The notes under the pieces are model-generated. The model was not told the origin of the DNA and made no database searches. It saw nothing but the letters and a program-made list of their open reading frames with translations. 46,010 bases of DNA from Erythrobacter sp. (GTDB lineage Bacteria; Pseudomonadota; Alphaproteobacteria; Sphingomonadales; Sphingomonadaceae), in assembly GCA_024642335.1 (NCBI GenBank), contig JAHEBH010000002.1:70647-116656 (forward strand), written 5' to 3'. Below, piece after piece: positions 7,805 through 17,797 of this stretch (the first letter of the stretch is position 1; the number at the start of each line of letters is the position of its first letter). The position numbers were made by a program, and so were the translations under genes.

Positions 7805-8731
7805 TCACCGATTGGCCTGCAACCAGCCCTTCGCAGCATACCAGCGCGCGGTATCGGCCAACCCCTCGATCGTATCGATCTGAGGCTTCCAGAGTTCCGA
7901 AGGAACTCTTCTCTCGCTACTCGCAACCCAATCAGGATGAACCATGTAACTGGCGCGATCGGGGGTCAGCTTGGCGCGGTCTCCCCGAAACAGCCTGTCG
8001 AGCTGCGCTGCGGACTTGAGCAGGAGCGCGGGCATAGCGGGCGCCCAGACCTGCCTGCCCATTGCCATGCCGATGGCTTTGGCGATCTCATGATGCGGCC
8101 AGCCGCCTTCGCGCGCATCATCGGGCTCGAAAATCCTGCCAGACCACGCGCTCCCCTCTGCAGCACTCGCACAATCGAGCAGCAGGCGCGCCAGGTCATC
8201 GACATGGATCATCGACGCAGAACCGGCGGGAGGAACAGGGACAATGCCCCATCTCGCCGCGCGGAACAGTTCGAAGATCTCGGTATCGCGCGGGCCATAG
8301 ATCGCCGGAGGACGGATGGTGGTCCAGTCCAGACCGCTCGCATGGACTTCTTCCTCGCCTTCAAGCTTGGACCGCCCATAGTCGGATAGTTGCGGCTCAC
8401 GGGCAGAGAGCGAGGATACGCAGACCAAACGGCTAACGTCTTCCGTCACCGCCGCGCCGACGACATTGCGCGTTCCCTCCACATTGCCGTGTTTAAAGCC
8501 GGCCGCATCGGGCGCATTGATGACGCCGGCGATATGCAGGATGGTGCCAGCTCCCTTGGCGAGTTCCCGCAAGGCACCGGCATCATGCAGATCGCCGCGA
8601 ACCCATTCCACGCCCTCGCGCTGTGCCTGGTCGCGGCGGGTCAGGGCCTTGATGGCAAGCCCGCGTCGACCTGCCTCGTCGAGTACCGCCTGCCCGACAA
8701 AGCCTGTACCGCCGGTAACCGCAATAGTCAC
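7805..8731 (-). CDS. NAD(P)-dependent epimerase/dehydratase (extended SDR)
   Basis: A 308-residue extended short-chain dehydrogenase/reductase. The N-terminus MTIAVTGGTGFVGQAV holds the TGGTGFVG dinucleotide loop. The catalytic Tyr and Lys are in YGRSKLEGE, and VCVSSLSA carries the active-site serine. IRPPAIYGPRD is the usual extended-SDR substrate-side motif. It resembles the NDUFA9-like/sugar-epimerase branch, and the exact substrate cannot be read from sequence. Its start overlaps the proB stop by four bases, so it is the distal gene of an obgE-proB-SDR unit. Confidence 0.85.
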   Translation of the reverse strand: MTIAVTGGTGFVGQAVLDEAGRRGLAIKALTRRDQAQREGVEWVRGDLHDAGALRELAKGAGTILHIAGVINAPDAAGFKHGNVEGTRNVVGAAVTEDVSRLVCVSSLSAREPQLSDYGRSKLEGEEEVHASGLDWTTIRPPAIYGPRDTEIFELFRAARWGIVPVPPAGSASMIHVDDLARLLLDCASAAEGSAWSGRIFEPDDAREGGWPHHEIAKAIGMAMGRQVWAPAMPALLLKSAAQLDRLFRGDRAKLTPDRASYMVHPDWVASSERRVPSELWKPQIDTIEGLADTARWYAAKGWLQANR

Positions 8732-9861
8732 AGCAGCACCAACTGGTCGCGATGGATCACCGCCGAACGCGGAGCATAGCCGAGCAGGCCCTCCAGCTCT
8801 TCACTGCGGCGTCCCTTGATGCGGGTAATCTCCGCAGAGCCATACTCGACCAGCCCCTGCGCCAGCGGCTTGCCCTGTGCATCGCGCACACCCACTGCCG
8901 CACCACGGGCGAACTCGCCCTCGACATCGATAATTCCGGTCGCCAGCAGGCTGCCTCCCTTGGCCAGCGCCTTGGCACAGCCGGCATCGACCACGATAAC
9001 GCCCGCCATGCGTTGGCGGCCACCGAGCCAGGACTTGAGCGCACCATCGTTGCGGCGCGGGAGGAACAGTGTTCCTGTCTCCCGTTCCATCGCCCGCGCA
9101 AGCGGCCGCTCATGCTTGCCGTTGAGGATGGCGAGTGCAATACCCGCCCTTTCCGCAATTTCCGCCGCCTGCAGCTTGGAGGTCATGCCGCCCGAGCCCA
9201 TACCCGAGGATGAGCTGCCGCTGGCCATCTCGTGGATTTCAGCCGTCACGCCCTCTACCCGGCTCAGCAGGCTGGCCCCTTCCTCTGAAGGATCGCGATC
9301 GTAGAGCCCGTCGACATCGGACAGCAGCGCGATTGCATCGGCCCGCGCGGCCTGCGCGCAACGGGCGGCGAGCCGGTCATTGTCGCCAAAGCGGATTTCC
9401 TCTGTTGCGACCGAGTCATTTTCATTGATCACGGGAACCGCGCCTGCCTTGAGCAACTTGCCGATCGTGGCGGAAGCATTGAGATAGCGGCGGCGATCAT
9501 CGAGATCCTCCAGCGTCACCAGCAATTGCGCGGCGGTGATGCCCAGCGTGCCAAGCAGTTCGGACCACAGTCCGCCCAGCGCGATCTGCCCTACGGCTGC
9601 AGCGGCCTGCGCTTCGGACAGGCTGCCGCGTCCGCCCTTGGCCAGCCCCAGCTTTGCCGCGCCCAGTGCAATCGCGCCGGAGCTGACCACCACGACCTGC
9701 TGCCCACGCGCGCGCGCCTCGGCGATTTCCTCGCACAGCCCAGCCAGCCATTCGCGGCGTGGCTTGCCATCCTTGCCCACCAACAAGGACGAGCCCACCT
9801 TCACCACAAGGCGCGGCGTCTTGGCAGGATCGATCAGGTCTGTGAGGCGCTCTATTGTCAT
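8728..9861 (-). CDS. proB: Glutamate 5-kinase with C-terminal PUA domain
   Basis: A 377-residue enzyme that phosphorylates glutamate to glutamyl-5-phosphate, the first step of proline synthesis. The amino-acid-kinase fold is shown by VVKVGSSLLVGKDG near residue 20, VVVVSSGAIALG near 57 and INENDSVATEE near 145. GTGGMTSKLQAAEIA-like GSGGMTSKLQAAEIA is near 220. The C-terminal 100 residues (about 275-365) form the PUA domain normal for long ProB. It lies 50 bp downstream of obgE, the order usual in alphaproteobacteria. proC lies elsewhere in this window at 13256-14053; proA is not present. Confidence 0.95.
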   Translation of the reverse strand: MTIERLTDLIDPAKTPRLVVKVGSSLLVGKDGKPRREWLAGLCEEIAEARARGQQVVVVSSGAIALGAAKLGLAKGGRGSLSEAQAAAAVGQIALGGLWSELLGTLGITAAQLLVTLEDLDDRRRYLNASATIGKLLKAGAVPVINENDSVATEEIRFGDNDRLAARCAQAARADAIALLSDVDGLYDRDPSEEGASLLSRVEGVTAEIHEMASGSSSSGMGSGGMTSKLQAAEIAERAGIALAILNGKHERPLARAMERETGTLFLPRRNDGALKSWLGGRQRMAGVIVVDAGCAKALAKGGSLLATGIIDVEGEFARGAAVGVRDAQGKPLAQGLVEYGSAEITRIKGRRSEELEGLLGYAPRSAVIHRDQLVLL

Positions 9862-9911
9862 GGAAAACCGCTTAGCCGAAGGCGTGCGTCAGGCAAACGG
9901 TTGTGTGCAAG

Positions 9912-10979
9912 TCAGATCGGAGACCATTCGGAGGATTCATCGTCTTCATTGCCATCCTCGGCGGGAACGTGGCCGGGGTTCTCGGTTGCGGTCTTCTGCG
10001 GCAGGTAGCCAAGTACGGCATCGAGCAGTTCCTCAATACCCTTGCCGGTCGCACCGGAAATGGCGAATACGTCGTCTGCACCCGCCTCCTTCAGCTCCTC
10101 GGCAAAGCCTGCCACCAGTTCCGCGTCGGCCAGGTCGACCTTGTTGAGCGCGATCAGGCGCGGCTTGTCTTCCAGCCCGGCGCCATAGGCCTCGAGTTCC
10201 TTTTCCACGATGCGCATCGCGGAAGCAGGGTCCTCCCCCGATATGTCAATCAAATGGATCAGCACGCGGCAGCGCTCGATATGGCCCAGGAAACGGTCAC
10301 CGATCCCGGCCCCCTCTGCCGCGCCTTCGATCAGGCCCGGTATGTCCGCCACCACGAATTCACGGCCCTTGTGGTAGACGACGCCCAGCTTGGGGACCAG
10401 CGTGGTGAAGGCGTAGGCCCCGACCTTTGCACGGGCGTTGGAAACGGCGTTGATGAAAGTGCTCTTGCCGGCATTGGGCAGGCCGAGCAGGCCCACATCG
10501 GCGAGCAGTTTCAGCCGCAGCCAGACCCACATTTCCTGCGCCGGTATGCCCTGCTGGTGCTGGCGCGGCGCGCGGTTGGTGGACGTCTTGTAGCTGGCAT
10601 TGCCGCGACCACCAATCCCGCCTTCGAGCAGGACTACACGCTGCCCCTCCTCGGTAAAGTCGGCGAGCACCTCTTCCTTGTCCTCGGACAGGATTTGCGT
10701 GCCTACGGGAACCTCGATCACCAGGTCTTCGGCGCCCTTGCCAGTGCGGTCCTTGCCCATGCCGTGGCCGCCGCGCTTGGCCTTGAAGTGCTGCGTGTAA
10801 CGGAAGTCGATCAGCGTATTGAGTCCGGGAACCGCGACAAAGACGATATCGCCGCCCTTGCCACCATCGCCACCGTCGGGGCCGCCATATTCGACATACT
10901 TCTCGCGCCGGAAGCTCACCGCACCCGGCCCGCCCGCGCCCGACCTTATGTAAATTTTCGCCTGATCAAGAAAATGCAT
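9912..10979 (-). CDS. obgE: Obg-family GTPase (CgtA)
   Basis: A 355-residue GTPase for late 50S subunit assembly and stress/growth control. The N-terminal glycine-rich Obg fold covers residues 1-158 ([33 protein letters not shown]). The G domain follows with G1 GLPNAGKST at about 166-174, G3 [10 protein letters not shown]4 NKVD and G5 ISGATGKG. The protein ends in a short acidic tail rather than a folded OCT domain, as in many Gram-negative Obg proteins. It is the first gene of the obgE-proB-SDR unit. Confidence 0.96.
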   Translation of the reverse strand: MHFLDQAKIYIRSGAGGPGAVSFRREKYVEYGGPDGGDGGKGGDIVFVAVPGLNTLIDFRYTQHFKAKRGGHGMGKDRTGKGAEDLVIEVPVGTQILSEDKEEVLADFTEEGQRVVLLEGGIGGRGNASYKTSTNRAPRQHQQGIPAQEMWVWLRLKLLADVGLLGLPNAGKSTFINAVSNARAKVGAYAFTTLVPKLGVVYHKGREFVVADIPGLIEGAAEGAGIGDRFLGHIERCRVLIHLIDISGEDPASAMRIVEKELEAYGAGLEDKPRLIALNKVDLADAELVAGFAEELKEAGADDVFAISGATGKGIEELLDAVLGYLPQKTATENPGHVPAEDGNEDDESSEWSPI

Positions 10980-11017
10980 TGTGGCTCGTTAGCGACTTAT
11001 AGTTCGAATGTCGCGCA

Positions 11018-11040
11018 CGTCCTTCGACAAGCTCGGGACG
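11018..11040. repeat. Short dispersed repeat of the CCTTCGACAAGCTC type, copy 1
   Basis: The core CGTCC-TTCGACAAGCTCG-GGACG has 5-bp inverted ends (11018-11022 and 11036-11040) and inner TCGA and AGCT palindromes. It lies in the 217-bp non-coding gap between obgE and the tRNA gene. The same core recurs at 34461-34483. I recognise this as a very frequent intergenic element of sphingomonad genomes. Confidence 0.7.
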
Positions 11041-11196
11041 AATGCGAAAGGAAAAGGCAGTGTACCGGGAATTGGCTCATGGCGAGCCGAGAATGGTGGT
11101 TTTCGAGAACCGGCGGGCAGCGACCATTCGGGCCGGAGCACCGCAAGCGCGGAAAGCCGCCTTTCGCAGGCCGTCATGGGACGGTTTTCGGTGCAC

Positions 11197-11272
<76 letters not shown>

Positions 11273-11359
11273 GTTCCAGTCTCGGCAGGGCGTATCCCTG
11301 CGAAGAGCGCGCTCTTAGCGAATGGCTGTTTGGCTTGGAAGGGAAAAAACGCGCGCCGC

Positions 11360-12193
11360 CTAGTTGCCCTGGACGGCGCTGTTGGGCAGCGGCTGGACGA
11401 CCGGTGTGGAAACCGAGCCGTCCGTTCTCTGCTGCTGCCCCGCCAGCAGGCTCGCCGCCACACCGGAACCCCTGGACCCATAGACAGCCACATACCCCGG
11501 CTGCGATGCGCCATATTGCGCACCATATTCACTGTCCCATGCGGCCGACAACTGCTCATAACGCTCATATTCGTTGAAGAAGCGTTCGAATGCGCTTTCC
11601 AGCAACGGAAGATTGGCGAGCGCAAAGGCCTTCACGTCATCGCCGGTATAATTCGCAAACTGGCTGGCGATCTGCCGCGCCGCATTGCAGAAATCGGTTC
11701 TTGCTCCGGGAATGGCGAAATAGTTGTAGACCCTCGTCGATTGGGACTCGCGCAATCGGATGGCGGCATTGTTGGAGGACGCCTGCTGGCGGTAGCGCCG
11801 GTCGAGCTCGCGATTGGCCGATGCCAGGCCATTGGGAAAGCGGTTGAGGAACTGCCCGTAGGCAGTGTTGATCTGCTCGTCATCCGGCCCCAGGCAATTG
11901 AGCGCTGCGACATTCCATCCGGACCGGAGATGCCAGACGGTCTCCTGCTCATCGAGACCATAATTCACCGTCACGCGTACGCCGTCAGCATTGCGCCGCG
12001 GAATTTCCATGACATAGGGCGCGCCGGCGGGCGGAATGGGGCGGTAGGGAATGGGCTCAACCTCTACCACCGGCGCGGGAGGCGGTGGAGGAGGCGGCGG
12101 TGGCGGCGCAGGCGGGGGTGGAGGGGGCGTACAGCCAGCCAGGACGGCAAGTCCGACAGCGACCACGGCGGGTTTCCAGCCAATCTTGAGCAT
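11360..12193 (-). CDS. Proline-rich lipoprotein of unknown function
   Basis: A 277-residue protein with a type-II signal peptide: LAVLAGC places the lipidated cysteine at residue 21. The cysteine is followed at once by about 20 residues of almost pure proline (22-41), a stiff spacer. This could hold the rest of the domain away from the membrane. The remainder (about 60-240) is soluble and probably helical, with two cysteines (in LNCLGP and DFCNAA) that could form a disulfide in the periplasm. The C-terminus is Gln/Ser-rich. I do not recognise a characterised family for the folded part. The gene is monocistronic between the tRNA and the BI-1 terminator. Confidence 0.8.
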   Translation of the reverse strand: MLKIGWKPAVVAVGLAVLAGCTPPPPPPAPPPPPPPPPPAPVVEVEPIPYRPIPPAGAPYVMEIPRRNADGVRVTVNYGLDEQETVWHLRSGWNVAALNCLGPDDEQINTAYGQFLNRFPNGLASANRELDRRYRQQASSNNAAIRLRESQSTRVYNYFAIPGARTDFCNAARQIASQFANYTGDDVKAFALANLPLLESAFERFFNEYERYEQLSAAWDSEYGAQYGASQPGYVAVYGSRGSGVAASLLAGQQQRTDGSVSTPVVQPLPNSAVQGN

Positions 12194-12288
12194 TATCCTG
12201 CGGGTTCCTTTTCCCGGTACGTCGAGCCTATTGCTGGCCGATCGCGCCTTAATATATCATGGCTCGGATACCTAGACCGCCCATTTAC

Positions 12289-12327
12289 CAAAGAAAATGC
12301 CCGGAGTGCCACATGGCACCCCGGGCA
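12289..12327 (-). terminator. Rho-independent terminator of the BI-1 family gene
   Basis: On the minus strand, TGCCCGG and GTGCC pair with GGCAC and CCGGGCA across 12298-12327 around a 4-base loop. This is followed by TTTTCTTT (12297-12289). It lies about 40 bp after the stop at 12364. Confidence 0.85.
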
Positions 12328-12363
12328 CGATGAAGTGAATCGCAAATGCGACCAGATGAGGAC

Positions 12364-13137
12364 CTATTCGCGGTTGCCCATGAAGCGCAGCAGGAACAGG
12401 AACATGTTGATGAAGTCGAGATAGAGGCTGAGCGCCCCCAGCACGACCATCTTGCCCATCGGGAAGCTCGCCGCGATCGCCGGATTGGTCAGCTTGGCGT
12501 TCTGGACATAGAGGTACTCGTCCTTCAGCCGCTGCGTGTCATATGCGGTGAGGCCGGCAAAGATCAGCACACCGAGGAAGCTGATCGCCCACATCAGGCC
12601 GGGCGACTGCAACCACAGGTTGAGCAGGCTTGACACGATCAGTCCGACCACACCCATGATCAGGAAACTGCCGAAGCCCGACAGGTCCTTCTGCGTCGTA
12701 TAGCCAAACAGGCTCAGGCCGGCGAAGGCCGCAGAAGTCGCGAAGAATGTCAGCGCGATCGATGCGCCCGTGTAGACGAGGAAGATCGTCGAAAGCGACA
12801 GGCCCATCAATACCGTGAAGCCCCAGAACATTGCCTGCAGCGTGGGGGTCGAAAACTTGTTGCGGCCGAAGCTCATCGCAAAAACGATGGCCAGCGGCGA
12901 AAGCGCCACGATCCACATCAGCGGGCCGGAAGCGAATTGGATTGCCAGGCCTGAGCGCGCAGTCAGCAGCGCCACGATACCTGTCAGCAATACGCCAGAG
13001 GCCATGTAGTTGTAGATCGAAAGCATGTGCTTGCGCAGGCCGGCATCGAAAGTCGTGCGGCCAGCGACATCACCCGCCTGGCTCGGCGACACACCGAAGC
13101 CCTGCCGGGTTGCGTTGTCGTCGTTCCAATTTGCCAT
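12364..13137 (-). CDS. Bax inhibitor-1 / YccA family membrane protein
   Basis: A 257-residue inner-membrane protein with seven predicted hydrophobic segments between about residues 35 and 250. It shows the BI-1 family pattern: LRKHMLSIYNYMASGV in the first helix, then GLSLSTIFLVYTGASIALTF, and a C-terminal YDTQRLKDEY and ALSLYLDFINMFLFLLR. Bacterial members such as YbhL/YccA include a calcium-leak channel and FtsH-interacting proteins. A specific role is not readable here. The start at ATG 13137 (MANWND) is preferred because AGGAG stands 11 bases before it, while the in-frame TTG at 13146 would leave only 2 bases. Confidence 0.92.
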   Translation of the reverse strand: MANWNDDNATRQGFGVSPSQAGDVAGRTTFDAGLRKHMLSIYNYMASGVLLTGIVALLTARSGLAIQFASGPLMWIVALSPLAIVFAMSFGRNKFSTPTLQAMFWGFTVLMGLSLSTIFLVYTGASIALTFFATSAAFAGLSLFGYTTQKDLSGFGSFLIMGVVGLIVSSLLNLWLQSPGLMWAISFLGVLIFAGLTAYDTQRLKDEYLYVQNAKLTNPAIAASFPMGKMVVLGALSLYLDFINMFLFLLRFMGNRE

Positions 13138-13221
13138 GTGATCCAATTCTCCTTTGCCCAGCCTCCCAAATCGGGCCGGGTTAGCCGCAATATCGGCATT
13201 TGTGGCCCAATTTTCAAGCGA

Positions 13222-13240
13222 AACCGGACGGAATCCGGTT
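13222..13240 (-). terminator. Weak hairpin behind proC
   Basis: Arms AACCGGA (13222-13228) and TCCGGTT (13234-13240) form a 7-bp stem 16 bases after the proC stop. On the minus strand only TTTCGCTTG follows, so termination would be partial. Confidence 0.35.
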
Positions 13241-13255
13241 AACCCTGAAAAGGCG

Positions 13256-14053
13256 CTATTTCCGCGCCTCTCGTGCCATTTCCGCGCTGCGGTCGCGTGC
13301 GGCGCGCAAGCATTCGGTCACCACGCGGCCCAATGCTTCGCCATTATCGAGCGCATCCAGCCCGGCGCGCGTGGTCCCGCCCTTGCTGGCGACCATGTCC
13401 GCGAGTTTCCCCGGATCATGCTCCGATTGTGCGGCCAGCGCCGAGGCCCCCTCCACCATGGCAAGTGCAAGGCGTCGCGCCTGCTCTTCGGGAAGGCCAA
13501 GCCGGGTCGCAGCGGCACCCAACGCGTCGATAAAGCGATAGACGAAGGCCGGACCGCTTCCCGCGAGCGCGGTGACGAGGTCGAAACGATCCTCGTCGAT
13601 CCATTCGGGCGTGCCGAGCGGTGCCATCAGCGCAAGCACCGCATCGCGATCTGCCGTGCCAAGTCCGATCTCCGCCAGTGCCACAGGCGCCTTGCCCATC
13701 GACACGGCGAGATTGGGCATCACGCGTACCTGCCCCTTCGATCGGGGGAAATATTGCTGCAGCACCTCCAGCTCCACACCGGCGAGAAGCGAGAGGATTA
13801 CCGTACGCTCACCAGCCAAGGGCACCACTTGCGGAGCTACTTCTGCAAGGCCTTGCGGTTTTACGCCCAGCAGAATCGCATCGAATGCGCCGTCTTGGGG
13901 CAGTTCACGCAGTACCGGGATATCGCCCGGCGCATCCTGCCTGAGAGGGTCGACGATGGTGAAACGCGATGCGGGCATGCCAGCGGCCAGCCAACCTTCG
14001 AGCATGGCACCCGCCATGTTTCCGCAACCGACAAGGAGAATGGATTCGAACAT
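13256..14053 (-). CDS. proC: Pyrroline-5-carboxylate reductase
   Basis: A 265-residue enzyme that reduces pyrroline-5-carboxylate to proline with NAD(P)H. ATG 14053 gives MFESILLVGCGNMAGAMLEG, the Rossmann GxGxMA motif of ProC. GVKPQ near residue 70 and the C-terminal AGSGPAFVY...VASKGGTTRAGL segment are the family signature of the dimer-forming helical domain. The length is as expected. It follows the YbjN-like gene by 14 bp and probably shares its transcript. Confidence 0.95.
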   Translation of the reverse strand: MFESILLVGCGNMAGAMLEGWLAAGMPASRFTIVDPLRQDAPGDIPVLRELPQDGAFDAILLGVKPQGLAEVAPQVVPLAGERTVILSLLAGVELEVLQQYFPRSKGQVRVMPNLAVSMGKAPVALAEIGLGTADRDAVLALMAPLGTPEWIDEDRFDLVTALAGSGPAFVYRFIDALGAAATRLGLPEEQARRLALAMVEGASALAAQSEHDPGKLADMVASKGGTTRAGLDALDNGEALGRVVTECLRAARDRSAEMAREARK

Positions 14054-14067
14054 GGCCTTGCCGATTA

Positions 14068-14574
14068 TCAGGCTTCGCCCATCGCATCCACCAAAGCCGC
14101 ATCCAGCGCCTCGCGCGGGGACTTGTCGCCCCACAGCACGAACTGGAAGGCGGGATAGAAGCGATCGCATTCGGACACGGCATTATCCACCGCCATCTGC
14201 GCCACCGAGAGGCTGAGCATGCCGTCATCGCCCAGCATCAGGCCGTGGCGATAGAGCAGCACACCGCCCTGCGACCAGACATCGAAATGACCGATCCAGA
14301 GCTGTTCGTTGACCAGCGCGATCAGTTCGTAGGCCGTGGCCTTCTTGGCGGCGGGAACGCGCACTTCGGGCAGACACAGCAATTGCAGCACACGATCTTC
14401 CCGGCGCCAGATTCCGCGCAACTGGTAGGTCGTCCAACTCCCTGGAATCTCGCCACAAATCTCGTCATCATTGACGAATTCGCATGGCCAGCCATGAGCA
14501 TCGAACAGCGCGGCCAGCATATCCACCGGCGCTGCATCCTCCGTCTCGTCCATCGGCTCACGGCCCAGTTTCAT
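14068..14574 (-). CDS. YbjN domain-containing protein
   Basis: A 168-residue soluble acidic protein matching the YbjN family pattern: LAALFDAHGWPCEFVNDDEI, then LLCLPEVRVP, LIALVNEQLWIGHFDVW and a C-terminal CDRFYPAFQFVLWG. This is the type-III-chaperone-like fold seen in YbjN proteins. E. coli YbjN has been linked to stress and motility phenotypes, but a biochemical role is not established. No signal peptide is seen. The 172-bp region upstream holds no gene and only modest repeats (two GTGCAT copies near 14590-14610). Confidence 0.82.
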   Translation of the reverse strand: MKLGREPMDETEDAAPVDMLAALFDAHGWPCEFVNDDEICGEIPGSWTTYQLRGIWRREDRVLQLLCLPEVRVPAAKKATAYELIALVNEQLWIGHFDVWSQGGVLLYRHGLMLGDDGMLSLSVAQMAVDNAVSECDRFYPAFQFVLWGDKSPREALDAALVDAMGEA

Positions 14575-14746
14575 GAAGCATTAACCCTGTGCATTGGTAC
14601 GGGTTGTGCATGCTCCGACTGCCACGCAAAACGCAATGCGACACCGGTGCAACTTCGGGGAGAACTGCCACAAGCCTGTTGGCAAGGTGTGCAAAAATAG
14701 CTGGGTAAACCGGGCAAACGTCTGGGGATAAGGCCTTGCTCCCGCC

Positions 14747-16123
14747 TCAATCGAGGGGGACCACCTCTTCTCCCACGCTGCTGCTGAAGCGGAAGGCGCT
14801 GATCCCTGCTGCCGACAATTGCCGGACGAATTGCTGCGCCTCATCGCGCGAATCGAACGGCCCGGTCAGCAGGCGATTGGTCTGGTTCCAGCGCGCGCGA
14901 TAGGCCTCGCGCCCTTCCAGCAGGCCCTGCGAATTGCGCACTAGGCGCCGCCAGTCGAATCGGAATGCGGCAATGTCCCGCCCGGTCGCCACCTGCACCC
15001 ATTCGCGGGCAGGGTGTGCGGGTGGTGGAGGCTCGCGCACCTCCCTTTCCGGCTCGAAAGTCGTCATATCGACAGCTCCGGGCCTGGAACCAGACGCGCT
15101 GTCCTCGTCATCAAAGTCAAAACCGGCGAAGGCGTCATCCAGGCTTTGCTGTTCGACTTCCTCGACAGGTTCGGCGGTTTCCTGCGGGACTTGCTGTTGC
15201 CGCAGGACCCTGCTCAACGCGCTTTCATCATTCCTTTGGGTAGTTGACGGCCCCAGAGGCTCACCTTCAGGCACAAGCCGCGAACCCATATCCACCGCAG
15301 GTTGCGAGACGCCAGACCGGGCAACAACGCGTGCCGGTCTTGGCTCGTCCCTGCCGATATTCTCGACAGGAGGGAAACTGCCAAGATTGGCTGCCGCGGC
15401 CTGCTGTGAAGGCGTCAATTGCGGCATGTAGCGCATGTAGGGCGTGAGCCTGCTTGCCAGGCGGGCGGGCAGCATGGTCTCGACAATCGTGATCGCCTCA
15501 TCTTCCCGATTGAGGATTGCGAGTGCAAACGCCCGCGTGCGATAGGCGGCAAGATCACGCCGCTGGAGCAACGGCAATAGCACCGTCTCCGAAGCATTCT
15601 GGTTTCCCGAAATCGCATAGCTCAAGGCGAGACGACGCGAGGTTTCGGCATTTTCCTCTCGCGATAGTGCCGCCTGGTAGCGCTCCTGCGCGCGCAGGTT
15701 CTCCCCCACAAGGTCGTAGGCCAGCCCGTGATCCGTTGCATAAGGATCGAGGCTCTCGCCCGCTTGTGCAGCCAGATCAAACAGTTCCAGTGCCAGCGCC
15801 GCATCTTCGCGGCGCAGCGCAACCACTGCCAAGCCGGCCATTACGGCCCCGCTTTCCGGAGAAACGGCCTGCGCACGCGCAAAGAAACCTTCCGCCGCGT
15901 CGGCATCGTCGAGCTCAATCGACGCCCTTCCTGCCTCGATCAATGCGGGCAGCGATTGCGGATTTGAGGACAGGCGCCGCAGCGCTTCGTTCAGCCGTTC
16001 CGATGCCGGATCGGGAAGCTGCTGCACAACCGGCTGTGCCTGCAAGGGTGCGGGCACAGCAACGGCCGCACTCATGAGCATGCCCATGCAGGCCAGCCAG
16101 CGATCTGATTTTCGAACCATCAT
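14747..16123 (-). CDS. Exported TPR and SPOR domain protein downstream of ftsZ
   Basis: A 458-residue protein with an N-terminal signal peptide (MLMSAAVAVPAPLQAQP, cleavage near residue 29). Helical TPR-like repeats run from about 40 to 240 (for example LIEAGRASIELDDADAAEGFFARAQA). A Pro/Glu-rich low-complexity linker covers about 250-370. A C-terminal SPOR-like domain (about 370-450) begins at EWVQVATGRD and contains LLTGPFDSRDEAQQFVRQL. SPOR domains bind glycan strands lacking stem peptides at the septum. Its position 44 bp behind ftsZ suggests a periplasmic division or peptidoglycan role, but this is inference. Confidence 0.83.
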   Translation of the reverse strand: MMVRKSDRWLACMGMLMSAAVAVPAPLQAQPVVQQLPDPASERLNEALRRLSSNPQSLPALIEAGRASIELDDADAAEGFFARAQAVSPESGAVMAGLAVVALRREDAALALELFDLAAQAGESLDPYATDHGLAYDLVGENLRAQERYQAALSREENAETSRRLALSYAISGNQNASETVLLPLLQRRDLAAYRTRAFALAILNREDEAITIVETMLPARLASRLTPYMRYMPQLTPSQQAAAANLGSFPPVENIGRDEPRPARVVARSGVSQPAVDMGSRLVPEGEPLGPSTTQRNDESALSRVLRQQQVPQETAEPVEEVEQQSLDDAFAGFDFDDEDSASGSRPGAVDMTTFEPEREVREPPPPAHPAREWVQVATGRDIAAFRFDWRRLVRNSQGLLEGREAYRARWNQTNRLLTGPFDSRDEAQQFVRQLSAAGISAFRFSSSVGEEVVPLD

Positions 16124-16167
16124 GCGAGCGCTATGCCCGCATGCCTGAATGGCAAGCGAATTTCGGC

Positions 16168-17766
16168 CTACTGGTTGTTCTGCCGGCCAAGAAACCGCGG
16201 AATGCGCATGGCAGAACCGCCATCGTCATCCCCGTCATCTTCCGCATCCTCTTCCTCTACTTCATCGACGGGCGCAGTGCGCGAGAGATTGGCCATGCGT
16301 TCGAACAGGGTGCTGCCTGCACCGGGCGCGGCGCTCTCCGGTGCCGAAGATTGCGCTGGGCCCTGTCCCAGGCCGCCAGCGCCAGGCGCGGCAGGTTGGG
16401 CCACGTTATTGTCGCCAAGCAGAAGCTCGTCCTGCGGCTGTGCCCCTCCGGTCCCGACAGCGGCTTCCTCGGTCAGTTCGAACATGTCGCCCGAACCTTC
16501 GCCATCAGCGGGCCCTTCCGTATCGTCCGATCCGCCACCGAACGCATCATCGCTTCCATAATCGCCGAATTCGCCGGACTCGTCATCCCCGGCGTCCTCG
16601 TCACCGAAACCCTGCGGAACGGGGGCGGAACCAGCTCCTGAAGCGCCCTGGGCAAAGGGATCGGAAGCAGCTGACGCGAGATCATCGTCCAGCGCGTCCT
16701 CTTCCTGCTCATCCTCGGCAGGCAAGGGAAGGACCGGCTTCTTCGGTCCGCGCGATGCGCCGAGATTGAGCGGCTGGCTCGCCGTATGCGCCTGCTCCGC
16801 GCTTTGTTCGATACCAGTCGCCACGACAGACACGCGAATGCGGCCTTCCAGGTCGGGGTTGAATGCCGAACCCCAGATGATGTTGGCTTCCGGATCCACC
16901 AGTTCGCGAATGTGGTTGGCAGCCTCGTCCACTTCGAGCAGCCTCATGTCCTCGCCGCCGATGATCGAGATGATCACGCCCTTGGCACCCTGCATGGATA
17001 CGCCATCGAGCAGCGGATTGGCGATGGCACGTTCGGCCGCTTCGAGAGCGCGATTGTCCCCTTCGCCTTCGCCTGTACCCATCATGGCCTTGCCCATCTC
17101 GTTCATCACCGAACGGATATCGGCAAAGTCGAGATTGATCAGCCCCGGCATCACCATCAGGTCGGTGATCGAGCGGACGCCCTGCTGCAGCACTTCGTCT
17201 GCCAGCATGAACGCTTCCTTGAAGGTCGTATCCGCCTTGGCGACCAGGAACAGGTTCTGGTTGGGGATGACGATCAGCGTATCGACATGCTTCTGCAGCT
17301 CATCGATTCCGGCATCGGCCGCACGCATCCGGCGCGTACCTTCGAACAGGAACGGCTTGGTGACCACGCCCACGGTCAGGATACCCTTGCGGCGCGCAAT
17401 CTCGGCGATCACCGGTGCAGCACCCGTACCCGTGCCGCCGCCCATGCCGGCGGCGATAAACACCATATTCACGCCATCGAGTGCGCGTTCGATATCTTCG
17501 ACGGTCTCTTCCGCCGCGGCACGACCTACTTCAGGCCGCGAGCCTGCACCGAGGCCCTGCGTAATATCGGGACCAAGCTGGATGCGATGTTCGGCCACGG
17601 CGTTGTTCAACGCCTGCGCATCGGTATTGGCGACGATAAAGTCGACGCCCTCGATCTCGGCCTCGATCATATTGGCAATCGCGTTGCCGCCCGCACCACC
17701 CACACCGATCACGGTGATCCGCGGGCGCAATTCTTCCACAGAGGGCGGTCCGATATTGATGCTCAT
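16168..17766 (-). CDS. ftsZ: Cell division GTPase FtsZ
   Basis: A 532-residue tubulin homologue forming the Z ring. The N-terminal GTPase core (about 14-320) has [10 protein letters not shown], the tubulin signature GGGTGTG at 109-115 and the T7 loop NLDFADIR. About 190 residues of acidic, Asp/Glu/Gly-rich linker follow. The C-terminal peptide [10 protein letters not shown] is the conserved anchor for FtsA and other partners. The long linker is usual in alphaproteobacteria. It has its own AGGAGA SD and is separated from ftsA by 119 bp with DnaA-like and GANTC sites, so it probably has an extra promoter. Confidence 0.97.
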   Translation of the reverse strand: MSINIGPPSVEELRPRITVIGVGGAGGNAIANMIEAEIEGVDFIVANTDAQALNNAVAEHRIQLGPDITQGLGAGSRPEVGRAAAEETVEDIERALDGVNMVFIAAGMGGGTGTGAAPVIAEIARRKGILTVGVVTKPFLFEGTRRMRAADAGIDELQKHVDTLIVIPNQNLFLVAKADTTFKEAFMLADEVLQQGVRSITDLMVMPGLINLDFADIRSVMNEMGKAMMGTGEGEGDNRALEAAERAIANPLLDGVSMQGAKGVIISIIGGEDMRLLEVDEAANHIRELVDPEANIIWGSAFNPDLEGRIRVSVVATGIEQSAEQAHTASQPLNLGASRGPKKPVLPLPAEDEQEEDALDDDLASAASDPFAQGASGAGSAPVPQGFGDEDAGDDESGEFGDYGSDDAFGGGSDDTEGPADGEGSGDMFELTEEAAVGTGGAQPQDELLLGDNNVAQPAAPGAGGLGQGPAQSSAPESAAPGAGSTLFERMANLSRTAPVDEVEEEDAEDDGDDDGGSAMRIPRFLGRQNNQ

Positions 17767-17797
17767 GTCAATGCTCTCCTACGGAGCTGAAAGTCAT

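Noticed and set aside
13154-14158. Plus-strand open frame of 334 codons
   Set aside because: It is antisense to proC and starts inside the BI-1 leader; no recognisable domain.
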